A stretch of 64,000 nucleotides of DNA from an uncultured Pelagibacteraceae bacterium (GCA_902570695.1 CACFZE010000001.1:62001-126000), one strand, 5' to 3'. Counted from the first letter of the stretch, positions 9,605 through 19,816 are shown. The notes: a model not told the origin generated them from the letters alone. Program-made: numbers and translations.

Positions 9605-10168
9605 TTAAACATTCAAAAAAGCCTCTATTTTAGAGGTAATTTCATCAATTTCCATTGTTCCGTCAATCGCATGAAAGTTTGGATTTTTAGAATAATAGTC
9701 TAATACTGGTCTAGTCGTTTCGATATAAGTATCATATCTCTTTAATATTGTGTCTAAATCATCATCAGACCTTTTTTCTAAAATTTTTCTTTTTTTTATT
9801 CTTTCTACAATTGTTTCTTTATTAACATCTAAAAAAAAAATATGATCTATCTTCTGATTTGATGCATTCAATAATAAATCCAGATTTTTAGCTTGATTTA
9901 AAGATCTAGGATAACCATCAAAAATAAGCTTTTCTTTTTTATTAGAGTCGAAGACATGGTTTTTTAAAAGATTATTAACAATTTCATCACTTACAAATTT
10001 ACCATCATTCATATTGTTTATTATTTTTTTTCCTATATCAGTATCTTTTTCAATTTCGTTTCTTAAAATGTCACCTGTAGAGATTTGATAACCATTTAAT
10101 TTTTTTACTAAATATTTAGCTTGAGTACCTTTTCCAGCTCCAGGAGGACCAAACAGTATTATATTCAC
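9605..10168 (-). CDS. adk: Adenylate kinase, short form
   Basis: Adk interconverts ATP + AMP and 2 ADP. The 187 residues begin with the P-loop GPPGAGKGTQAKYL (residues 7-20), followed by the AMP site GDILR and DGYPRSLNQA. Between KKRK and RSDDD there are only a few residues, so the long LID insertion with its Zn or beta-hairpin segment seen in about 214-residue enzymes is absent. Placement between secY and rpsM is typical of alphaproteobacteria. Its start abuts the secY stop. Confidence 0.96.
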   Translation of the reverse strand: MNIILFGPPGAGKGTQAKYLVKKLNGYQISTGDILRNEIEKDTDIGKKIINNMNDGKFVSDEIVNNLLKNHVFDSNKKEKLIFDGYPRSLNQAKNLDLLLNASNQKIDHIFFLDVNKETIVERIKKRKILEKRSDDDLDTILKRYDTYIETTRPVLDYYSKNPNFHAIDGTMEIDEITSKIEAFLNV

Positions 10169-11449
10169 CTATCTACCAAATTTTGTTTTTTTTATAAGTT
10201 GCTCATATTGAGAACTCATCATCCTTGTTTGAATTTGTGTAACTGTATCAATCGCAACAACAACAACAATTAGAACTGAAGCACCACCTAAATAAAATGG
10301 AATAGGATAATTTGCAATTAGAAATTCTGGCATTAAACAAACTAGCGTAAGATATAGTGCGCCTATTGTTGTTAATCTTGTCAGTATTGTATCTATATAA
10401 AGAGCAGTACTTTCTCCTGGTCTTATTCCTGGAATAAATCCTCCATATTTTCTTAAATTTTCAGCTGTTTCTGTTGGATTGAACGTTATCGAAGTATAAA
10501 AAAAAGTAAAAAATATTATTCCTGATGCATATAACAACATATACAACGGTTGTCCTTGTGAAAAATATGATGAAATATTTAAAAATGTTTCATTTTGAGA
10601 AACATTAAAATTTGAAAAAGTTACTGGCAATAATAATAAAGCTGAAGCAAAAATAGCAGGTATTACACCTGCTGAATTAATTTTCAAAGGTAGATGCGAA
10701 GAATCTCCTCCATACATTTTATTTCCCATTTGTCTTTTAGGATAATTTATAAGAATTTTTCTTAACGCTCTTTCCATAAATACAATAAACACTATTGTTG
10801 CTATTAGTAATATAAATATAAAAATTATCATTACAGTTGAGATTGCGCCTGTTCTTCCTAACTCAAAAGTTGTTACTAAAGCTCTTGGAATTTCAGCTAC
10901 AATACCTGAAAAAATAATTAATGAAATACCATTACCAATACCTCTTTGAGTTATTTGTTCCCCAAGCCACATTAAAAAAATTGTTCCTGCAACTATTGTT
11001 GTAACAGTTGAAATTTTAAAAAATATGCCTGGATTAATTACTAAATCTGCTGACGATTCTAAACCAACAGCCAGTCCATATCCTTGTATAGTTGCTAATA
11101 ATACAGTTCCATATCTAGTTATTTGAGTAATTTTTTGTCTTCCTATTTCGCCTTGTGCCTTTAAATTTTTAAAATATTCTGAAACACCTGTAAGTAATTG
11201 GACTATAATTGAGGATGATATATATGGCATTATTCCAAGAGCAAATATTGCCATTCTACTTACAGCACCACCAGCAAAAACATTAAACATACCTAATAAA
11301 CCTTTTTGATTACCCTCCATCATTATTTGAAGTTGTTCAGGGTCTATACCTGGCAGAGGAACAAATGTACCCAACCTATAAACAGCAAGAATAAATAATG
11401 TAAAAAGTATTCTATTTCTTAAATCGTTAGATTGTGTTGAGGCACTCAT
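10169..11449 (-). CDS. secY: Protein translocase subunit SecY
   Basis: SecY is the channel subunit of the SecYEG inner-membrane translocon. The 426 residues contain about ten hydrophobic helices, starting at RILFTLFILAVYRLGTF. They also contain the plug/TM2 region LGIMPYISSSIIVQLL, GIGNGISLIIF, and the C-terminal RPGESTALYI and TQIQTRMMSSQYE. It overlaps rplO by 1 nt. The partner SecE is encoded at 34052-34243; secG is not in the window. Confidence 0.98.
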   Translation of the reverse strand: MSASTQSNDLRNRILFTLFILAVYRLGTFVPLPGIDPEQLQIMMEGNQKGLLGMFNVFAGGAVSRMAIFALGIMPYISSSIIVQLLTGVSEYFKNLKAQGEIGRQKITQITRYGTVLLATIQGYGLAVGLESSADLVINPGIFFKISTVTTIVAGTIFLMWLGEQITQRGIGNGISLIIFSGIVAEIPRALVTTFELGRTGAISTVMIIFIFILLIATIVFIVFMERALRKILINYPKRQMGNKMYGGDSSHLPLKINSAGVIPAIFASALLLLPVTFSNFNVSQNETFLNISSYFSQGQPLYMLLYASGIIFFTFFYTSITFNPTETAENLRKYGGFIPGIRPGESTALYIDTILTRLTTIGALYLTLVCLMPEFLIANYPIPFYLGGASVLIVVVVAIDTVTQIQTRMMSSQYEQLIKKTKFGR

Positions 11450-11910
11450 TATTTAGGTTGATTTTTAACAGTAATTTGTCCACCAGCTTTTTTAATTTTT
11501 TCGATAGCAGTTTTTGAAGAATAATCTGCTTCAATTTCAATTTTAGATTTAATTTCACCATTTGATAAAACTTTGAATTTATTAATTGTTTTTCTAAATA
11601 ATTTAGATTTTTTAAATGTATCTATATTTATTTTCACATCCGCACTAATTTTTTTTGTATCAATAAGTCTTTGCAAATTACCTAAATTTATCACTGCAAC
11701 ATAATCTTTATTTATAGGGTTAAAACCTCTTTTAGGCAGTCTTCTGTATAATGGCATTTGACCACCCTCAAAACTTTTTATAGCTACACCAGACCTTGAT
11801 TTTTGTCCTTTTACACCTCTGCCAGAAGTTTTTCCTTTACCAGATCCTATTCCTCTTCCTACACGAATTTTTTTTATTTTAAGATTATTTAATGTGTTTA
11901 AAGATGTCAT
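11449..11910 (-). CDS. rplO: 50S ribosomal protein L15
   Basis: L15 is a late-assembling large-subunit protein. Its 153 residues carry the glycine-rich rRNA-binding N-terminus GRGIGSGKGKTSGRGVKGQK, the SFEGGQMPLYRRLPKRGF segment and a C-terminal beta domain (KAGGQITV). It overlaps secY and rpsE by 1 nt each. The gene normally found between rpsE and rplO, rpmD (L30), is absent; there is no space for it. Confidence 0.97.
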   Translation of the reverse strand: MTSLNTLNNLKIKKIRVGRGIGSGKGKTSGRGVKGQKSRSGVAIKSFEGGQMPLYRRLPKRGFNPINKDYVAVINLGNLQRLIDTKKISADVKINIDTFKKSKLFRKTINKFKVLSNGEIKSKIEIEADYSSKTAIEKIKKAGGQITVKNQPK

Positions 11911-12410
11911 TATCCTCTTTTCTCAATTATTTCTGATATTTTTTTATTTCTTAAGATCGAGATGTTTTTAGGCGAATTTTGTTTAGACAAAGCTTTGATA
12001 CACGCTCTGATCACATTATGGGGATTTGCTGTGCCTAAAGATTTAGCCACAATGTCCTTAATGCCTAACACTTCACAAACTGCTCTAACTGGACCTCCAG
12101 CTATTATACCAGTTCCTTTAGGAGCAGATCTTAATTTTATTTTTCCTGCACCGTCTTTACCATATATGTCATGATGGATAGTTCTACCATCTCTAAGAGG
12201 TATTTGAATTAAATTTCTTCTAGCTAACTCATTTGCTTTTTTTATTGCATCAGGAACTTGTTTTGCTTTTGCGTGCGCAATACCAATTTTACCATTTTGA
12301 TTACCAACTACAACTAAAGCAGAAAAGCCAAATCTTCTCCCACCTTTAACAACTTTAGTTATCCTGTTTATGTGAACTAATTTTTCTACAAATTCTGTAT
12401 TTTTATCCAT
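11910..12410 (-). CDS. rpsE: 30S ribosomal protein S5
   Basis: S5 sits at the mRNA entry site and affects decoding fidelity. The 166 residues have the double-stranded-RNA-binding-like N domain ([20 protein letters not shown]) and the C domain with [32 protein letters not shown] and [11 protein letters not shown]. The stop overlaps the start of rplO; rplR precedes it by 2 nt. Confidence 0.98.
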   Translation of the reverse strand: MDKNTEFVEKLVHINRITKVVKGGRRFGFSALVVVGNQNGKIGIAHAKAKQVPDAIKKANELARRNLIQIPLRDGRTIHHDIYGKDGAGKIKLRSAPKGTGIIAGGPVRAVCEVLGIKDIVAKSLGTANPHNVIRACIKALSKQNSPKNISILRNKKISEIIEKRG

Positions 12411-12412
12411 AT

Positions 12413-12763
12413 TTAAAATTCCATTCCATTTTTCCTTAATGTTTCAGCAAAAATTTTAACTCTTCCATGATATTTGTAAACACCCCGATCAAAGTAAATT
12501 TTTTTAATATTTTTTTCATTTGCTTTCTTTGCTAATATTTCAGCTACCATAGAAGATAATTCTGATTTATTTTTTTTCTGTCCTTTAATTTCTGTATCTA
12601 TTGATGAAGCAGAAACTAAAGTAATATTTTTTATATCGTCAATTATTTGCGCACTTATATTTTTTGACGATCTTGAAACGCTTAATCTGTATCTGTCTTT
12701 AGATACATTTTTAAGTTTTTTTCTTACTCTAAATTTTTTTCTTTCAATAGTACTTAATCTCAT
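12413..12763 (-). CDS. rplR: 50S ribosomal protein L18
   Basis: L18 binds 5S rRNA in the central protuberance. The 116 residues show [19 protein letters not shown] at the N-terminus, the central [15 protein letters not shown] and C-terminal [19 protein letters not shown], all standard for the family. It overlaps rplF by 1 nt. Confidence 0.97.
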   Translation of the reverse strand: MRLSTIERKKFRVRKKLKNVSKDRYRLSVSRSSKNISAQIIDDIKNITLVSASSIDTEIKGQKKNKSELSSMVAEILAKKANEKNIKKIYFDRGVYKYHGRVKIFAETLRKNGMEF

Positions 12764-13302
12764 TATTTTTTCTTACCTTCTTTTCTTAAAATATATTGAC
12801 CCTTTTCTTTTATTCCTTTTCCTTTATAAGGCTCAGGTGGTCTAATACTTTTGATTTGTGAGGCAACCATACCAACTTGTTGTTTATTTGAACCACTTAT
12901 TTTTAACGTTGTTTGTTTTTCAACAGCTATTTTAATACCTTCTGGTATATCGTAATTAATGTCGTGACTAAATCCTAGCTGCATATTTAAAACATTCCCT
13001 TTTAAAGAAGCTCTGAAGCCAACACCTGTAAGTTCCAATATTTTTTCATAGCCACTACTTGTTCCAATAATTGCGTTATTAAGTAAGCTTCTATTCATGC
13101 CCCATAATCTTTTAGATGTATCATCAAGTTTTTTAGGTTTTATTGACACATCTTTACCTTCATTAATATTGAGATCAAACATTTCTAAATCTAATTTGAT
13201 AATTTGTTTTCCTAATGGTCCTTCAACATTAACCGTGTTGCCAGATAGTAAAACTTTTACTTTATCTGGAATTGGTATAGTTATTTTTCCTATTTTAGAC
13301 AT
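12763..13302 (-). CDS. rplF: 50S ribosomal protein L6
   Basis: L6 lies near the sarcin-ricin loop and factor-binding site. The 179 residues contain two related alpha/beta domains: [23 protein letters not shown] in the first, and [13 protein letters not shown] through [27 protein letters not shown] in the second. It overlaps rpsH and rplR by 1 nt each. Confidence 0.98.
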   Translation of the reverse strand: MSKIGKITIPIPDKVKVLLSGNTVNVEGPLGKQIIKLDLEMFDLNINEGKDVSIKPKKLDDTSKRLWGMNRSLLNNAIIGTSSGYEKILELTGVGFRASLKGNVLNMQLGFSHDINYDIPEGIKIAVEKQTTLKISGSNKQQVGMVASQIKSIRPPEPYKGKGIKEKGQYILRKEGKKK

Positions 13303-13694
13303 TAAAATACCTTACAAATAATTTCACCACCAAGTTTTTTCTTTCTTGCATCTACATCTGTCATTACACCTTGTGGTGTTGATACAATTGCAATACCAAG
13401 GCCATTGTTAATTTTTGGAAGACTGCTAGCGCTAGAAAAAATCCTCCTACCTGGTTTGGAAATTCTTTCAATAGTATTTATAACTGGGTTACCAGAGTTA
13501 TATTTTAAATTTATTTCAATTAGAGGTTTTTTATCATCATTGATTTTGTAGTCTATGATATAGCCTTCGGACTTTAATACATCAGCAATCTTAGCCTTAA
13601 ATTTTGAAGATGGTAATGAAACATTACTATGATTTCTCACTTGAGCATTTTTAATTCTTGCTAACATATCACCTATTGGATCACTTAAACTCAT
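13302..13694 (-). CDS. rpsH: 30S ribosomal protein S8
   Basis: S8 is a primary 16S rRNA-binding protein of the central domain and, in other bacteria, a translational repressor of the spc operon. The 130 residues open with MSLSDPIGDMLARIKNAQ, carry RISKPGRRIFSS and end with the conserved GLGIAIVSTPQGVMTD. A 10-nt gap to rpsN is one of the few real gaps in this cluster. Confidence 0.98.
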   Translation of the reverse strand: MSLSDPIGDMLARIKNAQVRNHSNVSLPSSKFKAKIADVLKSEGYIIDYKINDDKKPLIEINLKYNSGNPVINTIERISKPGRRIFSSASSLPKINNGLGIAIVSTPQGVMTDVDARKKKLGGEIICKVF

Positions 13695-13704
13695 ATTTTC
13701 CTTT

Positions 13705-14010
13705 CTACCAACTCGATTTTACCATTCCAGGAATTTTACCCTCTAAGCCAAGTTGTCGAAGGGCTATTCTTGAAATTTTTAATTTTCTGTAAACACCGTG
13801 TGGTCTACCTGTAATTTGACACCTATTCATAACTCTAACTTTTGCCGAATTTCTTGGTAATTTTGACAATTTTTGCTGAGCTTTAAATCTTTCCTCTAAG
13901 GATAATTTCTTATCCATTATTATCTTTTTTAACTTCAATCTTTTCTTGTAAAATTTGTCTGATAATTTTATTCTTCTGTTATTCTTATTTATTGCACTCA
14001 TTTTAGCCAT
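13705..14010 (-). CDS. rpsN: 30S ribosomal protein S14 (zinc-free form)
   Basis: S14 binds 16S rRNA in the head of the small subunit. The 101-residue length and the C-terminal [20 protein letters not shown] without the CxxC pairs mark the zinc-independent long form. The start overlaps the stop of rplE. Confidence 0.97.
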   Translation of the reverse strand: MAKMSAINKNNRRIKLSDKFYKKRLKLKKIIMDKKLSLEERFKAQQKLSKLPRNSAKVRVMNRCQITGRPHGVYRKLKISRIALRQLGLEGKIPGMVKSSW

Positions 14011-14564
14011 TAGTTGCTCCTTTTTTCTCTAAATGGAAAATTTAAATGTTTTAATAATTCAAAACTGTGTTCTTCTTTTTGAGATTTGATAACTATTGTA
14101 ATGTCTAAACCTCTAATTTTATCTACTTTATCAAAATTTACCTCGGGAAATATAATGTGTTCTTTAACACCAAAAGTATAATTTCCAAATTTATCAAAGC
14201 CGTTTGGACTCAATCCCCTAAAGTCTTTTATTCTTGGTAATGCTATATTTGTTAATCGATCAATAAATTCATACATTTTGTTTTTTCTTAGTGTTACCTT
14301 CAAGCCTGAATTTGTGTTTTTTCTAGTTTTAAAATTTGCAATAGATTTTTTGAATTTAGTTACTACAGGCATTTGACCTGTGATATTTGCCAGATCCTCT
14401 TGGCAAGATTTTAGAATTTTTTGATCATTTCCATCAAGACCTAAGCCCATATTTAAAACAATTTTTTGTATTCTTGGTCCCATATATAAGTTTTTATAAC
14501 CAAATTTTTCTTTTAGTATTGGCTCAATTTCTTTGGTTATTGTTTGTTTTAATCTAGGTGTCAT
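14010..14564 (-). CDS. rplE: 50S ribosomal protein L5
   Basis: L5 binds 5S rRNA and contacts P-site tRNA. The 184 residues include [53 protein letters not shown] and [15 protein letters not shown]. It overlaps rplX and rpsN by 1 nt each. Confidence 0.98.
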   Translation of the reverse strand: MTPRLKQTITKEIEPILKEKFGYKNLYMGPRIQKIVLNMGLGLDGNDQKILKSCQEDLANITGQMPVVTKFKKSIANFKTRKNTNSGLKVTLRKNKMYEFIDRLTNIALPRIKDFRGLSPNGFDKFGNYTFGVKEHIIFPEVNFDKVDKIRGLDITIVIKSQKEEHSFELLKHLNFPFREKRSN

Positions 14565-14803
14565 TATTTTTTAGCCTCATTTTTATTTTTAGTATTAAAG
14601 ATTGCTAAATTCGAGAGATGTACAAAGTTTTCTTTCGAAACTATTCCACCTTTCTTTTCTTTTGTTGTTTTCACATGTTTTTTTACCATGTTAATACCTT
14701 TAACTTTTGCCCTGTTTTTCTTTCTATCGATTTCAATGACGTCACCTTCTTTATTTTTATCCTTACCGCTCAATATCTTTACTTTAATTCCTTTTTTAAT
14801 CAT
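14564..14803 (-). CDS. rplX: 50S ribosomal protein L24 (short)
   Basis: L24 starts large-subunit assembly and lies near the tunnel exit. The 79 residues contain the KOW motif ([19 protein letters not shown]) and the segment [14 protein letters not shown]. At 79 residues it is shorter than the usual 100-105; the C-terminal segment that normally carries a Cys/Arg-rich loop is missing. It overlaps rplN and rplE by 1 nt, so the truncation is not a misread boundary. Confidence 0.93.
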   Translation of the reverse strand: MIKKGIKVKILSGKDKNKEGDVIEIDRKKNRAKVKGINMVKKHVKTTKEKKGGIVSKENFVHLSNLAIFNTKNKNEAKK

Positions 14804-15171
14804 TATAATACCTCCGGAGCTAAGGAAATTATTTTCATTTGTCCTCTGTTTCTTAATTCTCTAGTGACTGGTCCAAAAATCCTAGTGCCTATCGGCTCCC
14901 CTTTGTCATCTGTTAAAACAGCTGCATTGTTATCAAATCTTACTTTAGATCCATCGTTTCTATGAATGCCTTTTTTAACTCTAACAACAACAGCTTTATG
15001 AACCGCTCCTTTTTTAACCTTTCCTTTCGGAATTGCTTCTTTAACTGCTACAACGATAGTGTCACCAATACTTGCATATCTTCTTTTAGATCCACCTAAT
15101 ACTTTTATGCATTCAATTTTTTTTGCACCAGTATTATCAGCTACAAATAATTCTGTCTGAACTTGTATCAT
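14803..15171 (-). CDS. rplN: 50S ribosomal protein L14
   Basis: L14 forms part of the intersubunit interface. The 122 residues open with [27 protein letters not shown] and include [27 protein letters not shown] and [13 protein letters not shown], a near-consensus L14. It overlaps rpsQ by 4 nt and rplX by 1 nt. Confidence 0.98.
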   Translation of the reverse strand: MIQVQTELFVADNTGAKKIECIKVLGGSKRRYASIGDTIVVAVKEAIPKGKVKKGAVHKAVVVRVKKGIHRNDGSKVRFDNNAAVLTDDKGEPIGTRIFGPVTRELRNRGQMKIISLAPEVL

Positions 15172-15404
15172 TTAGAAACTCCTATCACTTCAAATTTTTT
15201 CGACTTTGAGTAAGGTTTGCACTCTTGTATGGATACTTTATCTCCGTTTTTATATTTATTCTCTTCATCATGAACGCTATATTTTTTTCTAGCTTTAATT
15301 ACTTTTTTTAATACTGGGTGTTGATATTTTCGCTCAACTAAAACTGTAATGGTTTTATTTGGCTTATCGCTGACAACTATTCCATTTAATACTTTTTTAG
15401 GCAT
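15168..15404 (-). CDS. rpsQ: 30S ribosomal protein S17
   Basis: S17 binds the 5' domain of 16S rRNA. The 78 residues show [41 protein letters not shown] and [14 protein letters not shown], the standard OB-fold S17. It overlaps rpmC by 8 nt upstream and rplN by 4 nt downstream. Confidence 0.97.
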   Translation of the reverse strand: MPKKVLNGIVVSDKPNKTITVLVERKYQHPVLKKVIKARKKYSVHDEENKYKNGDKVSIQECKPYSKSKKFEVIGVSK

Positions 15405-15585
15405 CTTTTCTCACTACTAATGTTTTTAATCTCGCAATATTCTTCTTTGTTTCGTTTATTTTTGATGGACTTTTTATCTGACCATTAATTTTTTGAAATC
15501 TAAAGTTAAAAAGATCTTTTTTTAATTTTTCAATATTTATCAAAGCTTGCTCTTTGGTCATTTTTTTTATCTCACTTTTTTTCAT
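15397..15585 (-). CDS. rpmC: 50S ribosomal protein L29
   Basis: L29 is a small two-helix protein at the tunnel exit near the SRP and trigger-factor docking site. The 62 residues carry [34 protein letters not shown] and [13 protein letters not shown], all typical. It abuts rplP and overlaps rpsQ by 8 nt. Confidence 0.95.
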   Translation of the reverse strand: MKKSEIKKMTKEQALINIEKLKKDLFNFRFQKINGQIKSPSKINETKKNIARLKTLVVRKDA

Positions 15586-15993
15586 TTAAATTCTCTTTAT
15601 AAACTTACATTTAATTGGCAGTTTAGCAGATGCTTTGTATAAAGCCTCTCTAGCAATTTCTTCTGTTACTCCGTCAACCTCAAATAAAATTCTTCCTGGT
15701 TTAACTCTGCATGCCCAAAATTCAGGTGAACCCTTTCCTTTGCCCATTCTTACCTCAGTAGGTTTTTTTGATACAGGTATATTAGGAAACATTCTTGTCC
15801 AAACTCTACCTTGTCTTTTCATATGTCTAGTTAAAGCAACTCTAGCTGCCTCAATTTGTCTTGATATAATTCTTTCTGGCTGAATAGCTTTCAAACCAAA
15901 AGAGCCATAATTCATTGAATTACATCTGGAAGCGTTGCCGTGAATTCTTCCCTTGTGTGCTTTTCTAAACTTTGTTCTAGTTGGTTGTAACAT
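15586..15993 (-). CDS. rplP: 50S ribosomal protein L16
   Basis: L16 organises the A site of the large subunit. The 135 residues begin [16 protein letters not shown], contain [21 protein letters not shown] and [20 protein letters not shown], and end with the KLPIKCKF segment. It lies between rpsC (2 nt) and rpmC (0 nt). Confidence 0.98.
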   Translation of the reverse strand: MLQPTRTKFRKAHKGRIHGNASRCNSMNYGSFGLKAIQPERIISRQIEAARVALTRHMKRQGRVWTRMFPNIPVSKKPTEVRMGKGKGSPEFWACRVKPGRILFEVDGVTEEIAREALYKASAKLPIKCKFIKRI

Positions 15994-15995
15994 TA

Positions 15996-16655
15996 TTATG
16001 CTTTATTCCTCTCTTGGCTAAATTCTTTTGTAAAAATTTCTCCTTTATATATCCAAACCTTTATTCCAATTATCCCATAAGTGGTAAGAGCTTCTGCTTC
16101 AGCATAATCGATATCTGCTCTTAAAGTATGAGATGGAATACTTCCATCTCTTAACCATTCTGTTCTTGCAATTTCATTTCCTCCGAGTCTTCCACTACAA
16201 GATACTTTAATTCCTTTTGCTCCTAGTCTTAATGCAGATTGCATTGCTCTCTTCATTGCTCTCCTGTAGGAAACACGTTTAACTAACTGTTGAGCAATGT
16301 TCTCAGCAACTAAAAATGAATTTGTCTCAGGTTTTTTAACTTCTTTAATGTTTAGCACTATTTCGTTTGCACTTAATTTTGATAATTTCCCTTTAATTTT
16401 TTCTATATCACTTCCTTTTTTTCCAATTACAAATCCAGGTCTAGAAGTATAAATTGTTACGAAACATTTTTTTGCTGATCTTTCTATCATTACTTTTGAG
16501 ACACCTGAATTGATAACATTTTTTTTAATGAATTCTCTGATCTTAAAATCTTCAATTAAATAATTTCCAAATTCTTGTTTTTTTGCGTACCAAACGGAAT
16601 CCCATCCTCTATTGATACCTAATCTTAAACCGACTGGATTAACCTTTTGTCCCAT
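15996..16655 (-). CDS. rpsC: 30S ribosomal protein S3
   Basis: S3 sits at the mRNA entry pore. The 219 residues open with [20 protein letters not shown]. The KH domain has [16 protein letters not shown], and the C domain contains [23 protein letters not shown] and the [13 protein letters not shown] segment. It overlaps rplV by 17 nt, the longest overlap in the ribosomal cluster. Confidence 0.98.
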   Translation of the reverse strand: MGQKVNPVGLRLGINRGWDSVWYAKKQEFGNYLIEDFKIREFIKKNVINSGVSKVMIERSAKKCFVTIYTSRPGFVIGKKGSDIEKIKGKLSKLSANEIVLNIKEVKKPETNSFLVAENIAQQLVKRVSYRRAMKRAMQSALRLGAKGIKVSCSGRLGGNEIARTEWLRDGSIPSHTLRADIDYAEAEALTTYGIIGIKVWIYKGEIFTKEFSQERNKA

Positions 16656-17034
16656 GTTCCTTCTCTTTTTGTTTCATTTGCTCACTCAAAACTATTGTTA
16701 TGTTTGAGTATGGTTTCATAATTTCTGCAGCTCTTCCTTTAGCTCTAGCTCTAAATCTTTTCATTATTACCTGTTTTCCACAGAAAGCTTCCTTAACGAA
16801 TAAATTGTCAATATCGTATTGAAAATTATTTTCTGCATTAGCAACTGCTGATGAAATTGTTTTTTTAACATCTTTAGAAATTCTTTTTTCTGAGAAAGAT
16901 AAATTTCTAATTGCAATTTCTACTTTTTTACCAACTATTGATTTAAGTATAGGTTTTAATTTTCTTACACTAGATCTTACATTCTTATTTATTGATCTAA
17001 CTTGTTTTAAATCTATATCTTTATTTTTACTCAT
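16639..17034 (-). CDS. rplV: 50S ribosomal protein L22
   Basis: L22 lines the peptide exit tunnel with a long beta hairpin. The 131 residues have the family pattern: [43 protein letters not shown] and [24 protein letters not shown]. Its 3' end overlaps rpsC by 17 nt, so start and stop are read in different frames. Confidence 0.97.
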   Translation of the reverse strand: MSKNKDIDLKQVRSINKNVRSSVRKLKPILKSIVGKKVEIAIRNLSFSEKRISKDVKKTISSAVANAENNFQYDIDNLFVKEAFCGKQVIMKRFRARAKGRAAEIMKPYSNITIVLSEQMKQKEKEHGTKG

Positions 17035-17036
17035 AT

Positions 17037-17345
17037 TTATTTCTTATCAGTTCCTTTTGCTCCACCCTCGACTTTTGCTTTTTTATCGGCTGGCGTATGA
17101 CCAAAAAACTGTCTTGTTGGAGCAAATTCTCCAAATTTATGTCCCACCATGTCTTCGGAAACAGTTATTGGTATAAATTTTTTACCGTTATAAATTAAAA
17201 AACTGAATCCTACAAAGTCAGGTATTATTGTTGACTTTCTAGACCAAGTCTTAATTGGTTTTTTATTAGGATCATTTTTAATCTTTTCAACTTTTTTAAT
17301 TAAACTTTCCTCAACAAACGGTCCTTTCCAAACAGATCTTGCCAT
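17037..17345 (-). CDS. rpsS: 30S ribosomal protein S19
   Basis: S19 lies in the head of the small subunit near S13. The 102 residues start [15 protein letters not shown] and contain [34 protein letters not shown] and [12 protein letters not shown], all near consensus. There are gaps of 2-3 nt on both sides. Confidence 0.98.
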   Translation of the reverse strand: MARSVWKGPFVEESLIKKVEKIKNDPNKKPIKTWSRKSTIIPDFVGFSFLIYNGKKFIPITVSEDMVGHKFGEFAPTRQFFGHTPADKKAKVEGGAKGTDKK

Positions 17346-17348
17346 AAA

Positions 17349-18182
17349 TTAAGCTCTCTTCTTCTTTCTTCTTCTTATTATAAATTTATCAGTTCTTTTA
17401 TTGTCTCTTGTTTTTAATCCTTTTGCTGATTGTCCAGTAGGAGAAACAGGATGTCTACCACCTGCAGATTTTCCTTCACCACCACCATGAGGGTGATCTA
17501 CTGGATTTTTAACAACCCCTCTGGTATGTGGTCTTCTTCCTAACCATCTTGATCGACCAGCTTTACCAATTTTAATGTTTTTTTGATCTGGATTAGATAA
17601 CACTCCAATTGTAGCCAACGCTCTTGAATCTATTTTTCTAACTTCACCTGAAGTCATTTTTATAATTGAGTAATTTCCATCAATACCTGAAATCGTTACA
17701 GACGAACCAGCTGCTCTTGCTATTTTTCCACCAGCACCTGGCTGTATTTCAACATTATGTATATCAATACCTACTGGAATATCCTGAAGTGGTAAACAAT
17801 TTCCTATTTTAATTTCTGAAGAAGAACCATTTTGTATATGATCACCAACTTTTATTTTTTGTGGAGCAAGATAATAGAATTTTTGGTTATCCTCAAATTT
17901 AACCAACATTATGTGACATGACCTGTTTGGGTCATACTCAATTCGTTCTACAATTGCCTTCATATCGTTCTTTTTTCTATAAAAATCTATTTTTCTATAT
18001 TTATGTTTGTGTCCACCCCCATGATTTCGTGAGGTTATTCGACCATAATTATTTCTTCCTTTTGAAGAATAATTTGCACTTGTTAATGGTTTAAAAGGCT
18101 TACCTTTCCATAAACCCTCTCTACTTGTTAAAATAGTTCCTCTGGTAGATTTCGTGTAAGGTTTAAATGTTTTTAAAGCCAT
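17349..18182 (-). CDS. rplB: 50S ribosomal protein L2
   Basis: L2 is needed for subunit association and peptidyl-transferase assembly. The 277 residues contain GRNNYGRITSRNHGGGHKH, YDPNRSCHIMLVKF, IEIQPGAGGK-type segments, GRSRWLGRRPHTRGVVKNPV, and DHPHGGGEGKSAGGRHPVSP with the conserved functional His. Gaps of 3 nt separate it from both neighbours. Confidence 0.98.
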   Translation of the reverse strand: MALKTFKPYTKSTRGTILTSREGLWKGKPFKPLTSANYSSKGRNNYGRITSRNHGGGHKHKYRKIDFYRKKNDMKAIVERIEYDPNRSCHIMLVKFEDNQKFYYLAPQKIKVGDHIQNGSSSEIKIGNCLPLQDIPVGIDIHNVEIQPGAGGKIARAAGSSVTISGIDGNYSIIKMTSGEVRKIDSRALATIGVLSNPDQKNIKIGKAGRSRWLGRRPHTRGVVKNPVDHPHGGGEGKSAGGRHPVSPTGQSAKGLKTRDNKRTDKFIIRRRKKKRA

Positions 18183-18185
18183 AAT

Positions 18186-18479
18186 TTAAATTCCTGTTGT
18201 TAAGTCAATATTTTGACCTTTTTTAAGGGTAATAATTGCTTTTTTAAAACCCTTCTTTTTAACTTTTTTTCCTCTAGTAGATTTAATTAGTGTTTTTTTA
18301 TTAATGATATTAATTTTTGTTACGTTGACTTTAAATATTTTTTCAATTGATCCTTTTAAAGTTTTTTTATTTGCACTATGCGGCACTTTAAAAACAATTT
18401 TATTTTGTTCTGATAAATTTGTTGATTTTTCAGTTACAACAGGGAACAAAATTTTATCGTACAGACTTAATTTATCCAT
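18186..18479 (-). CDS. rplW: 50S ribosomal protein L23
   Basis: L23 docks trigger factor and SRP at the tunnel exit. The 97 residues show LYDKILFPVVTEKSTNLSEQNK, FKVPHSANKKTLKGSIEKIFKVNVTKIN and the basic GKKVKKKGFKKAIITLKKG loop. It overlaps rplD by 1 nt. Confidence 0.97.
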   Translation of the reverse strand: MDKLSLYDKILFPVVTEKSTNLSEQNKIVFKVPHSANKKTLKGSIEKIFKVNVTKINIINKKTLIKSTRGKKVKKKGFKKAIITLKKGQNIDLTTGI

Positions 18480-19102
18480 TATTGATACCTTTTTTCTAAT
18501 TCTTTAACTGAACTCTCAGTAAAAATAATTTTTTTATATTTAACTAAATCAAATGCACTGAAATGATTTGCATCAGTTAATTTGACATTAGGAATATTTT
18601 TAGTTGACCTTAAGATATTATCTTTTGATTTTGTATCCACAATTAATAATGAGTTGTTTGCATTAAACTTCTTTAAAAGTTCAAACATTTCTTTTGTTTT
18701 TTCAATTTTTTTCCCAAAATCATCAAAAATAATTACGTTATTTGATTTATTTTTTTCAGTAATAAGTGAAGCTATACTCATTTTTTTTTCACTCTTGTTT
18801 AATTTTCTGTTTTTGTAGTTATCCTGACCTTTTGGTCCATGAGCTATTCCACCACCTACAAATATAGGAGCCTTTTTACTGGAGTGTCTTGCATTTCCAG
18901 TACCTTTTTGTGAATAGATTTTAGACGTTGAACCAGTAATTTCGTTTCTTTGTTTTGTCTTTGCTTTTCTACCTTTAAAATTAGCGTTTAGTTTATAGAT
19001 TACACCGCTCACCAATTGATTATTAATTTTAGCGCTAAAAATTTTATCTAGCACCTCTATACTTTGTTTTTTTCCATCAATACTTAATTTATCTATTTTC
19101 AT
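18479..19102 (-). CDS. rplD: 50S ribosomal protein L4
   Basis: L4 is a tunnel-lining protein; in Escherichia coli it also represses the S10 operon. The 207 residues carry the extended loop (GRKAKTKQRNEITGSTSKIY, QKGTGNARHSSKKAPIFVGGG) and a C-terminal Rossmann-like domain (NNVIIFDDF, SLLIVDTK). Both stop and start adjoin neighbours (0-1 nt). Confidence 0.97.
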   Translation of the reverse strand: MKIDKLSIDGKKQSIEVLDKIFSAKINNQLVSGVIYKLNANFKGRKAKTKQRNEITGSTSKIYSQKGTGNARHSSKKAPIFVGGGIAHGPKGQDNYKNRKLNKSEKKMSIASLITEKNKSNNVIIFDDFGKKIEKTKEMFELLKKFNANNSLLIVDTKSKDNILRSTKNIPNVKLTDANHFSAFDLVKYKKIIFTESSVKELEKRYQ

Positions 19103-19816
19103 TTATTTTTTCTTTTTATCTGAAGATTTTTTTTGTTTTTCAATTTGCTCAATTTTTTCTTCAATTGACATACGGTTAATATCTTTGACTGATTTTCTAA
19201 TTAAAACTTCTGTATTTTTTGATCCAGGAATAGAACCTTTTAAATATAGCAAATTATTTTCTTTATCAGCTTTTATAACTTCAATATTTTGTATAGTTCT
19301 AATTTTATCCCCCATATGACCAGCCATTTTTTTTCCTTTAAAAACTTTACCTGGGTCCTGCCTTTGTCCTGTTGAACCATGAGATCTATGAGAAATTGAA
19401 ACACCGTGAGTAGCTCTTAATCCACCAAAATTATGCCTTTTCATTGCACCGGCAAATCCTTTACCGATTGTCTTAGATTTAACATCAACAAATTTAACAT
19501 TCTCAAATATTTCTAATCCAATTTCATTTCCTTCCTTGAAATTCTCGATATTTTCTAACCTAAATTCTTTAAGAGTTTTTTTTGGCTCAGTATTCTTTTT
19601 GGCAAAATAACCTTTCATGGCTTTAGTTAATTTTGAGTTTTTTATTTTTCCAAATCCTATTTGAACAGCGCTATATCCTCTGTTTTCTTTGTTAATAACG
19701 TTTATTACTCTTCCAGTCTCCATTTTTAAAACAGTAACTGGAACTGATTGGCCAGTTTTAAAAAACTCTCTAGACATTCCTATTTTTTTTCCAATTAAAG
19801 CTAAATTATCCATCAT
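19103..19816 (-). CDS. rplC: 50S ribosomal protein L3
   Basis: L3 is an early-assembling protein reaching toward the peptidyl-transferase centre. The 237 residues include [63 protein letters not shown] and a Lys-rich C-terminal extension after residue 215. The start reads ATGATG. The first ATG overlaps the rpsJ stop as ATGA and is the one annotated, but the second is equally possible. Confidence 0.97.
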   Translation of the reverse strand: MMDNLALIGKKIGMSREFFKTGQSVPVTVLKMETGRVINVINKENRGYSAVQIGFGKIKNSKLTKAMKGYFAKKNTEPKKTLKEFRLENIENFKEGNEIGLEIFENVKFVDVKSKTIGKGFAGAMKRHNFGGLRATHGVSISHRSHGSTGQRQDPGKVFKGKKMAGHMGDKIRTIQNIEVIKADKENNLLYLKGSIPGSKNTEVLIRKSVKDINRMSIEEKIEQIEKQKKSSDKKKK

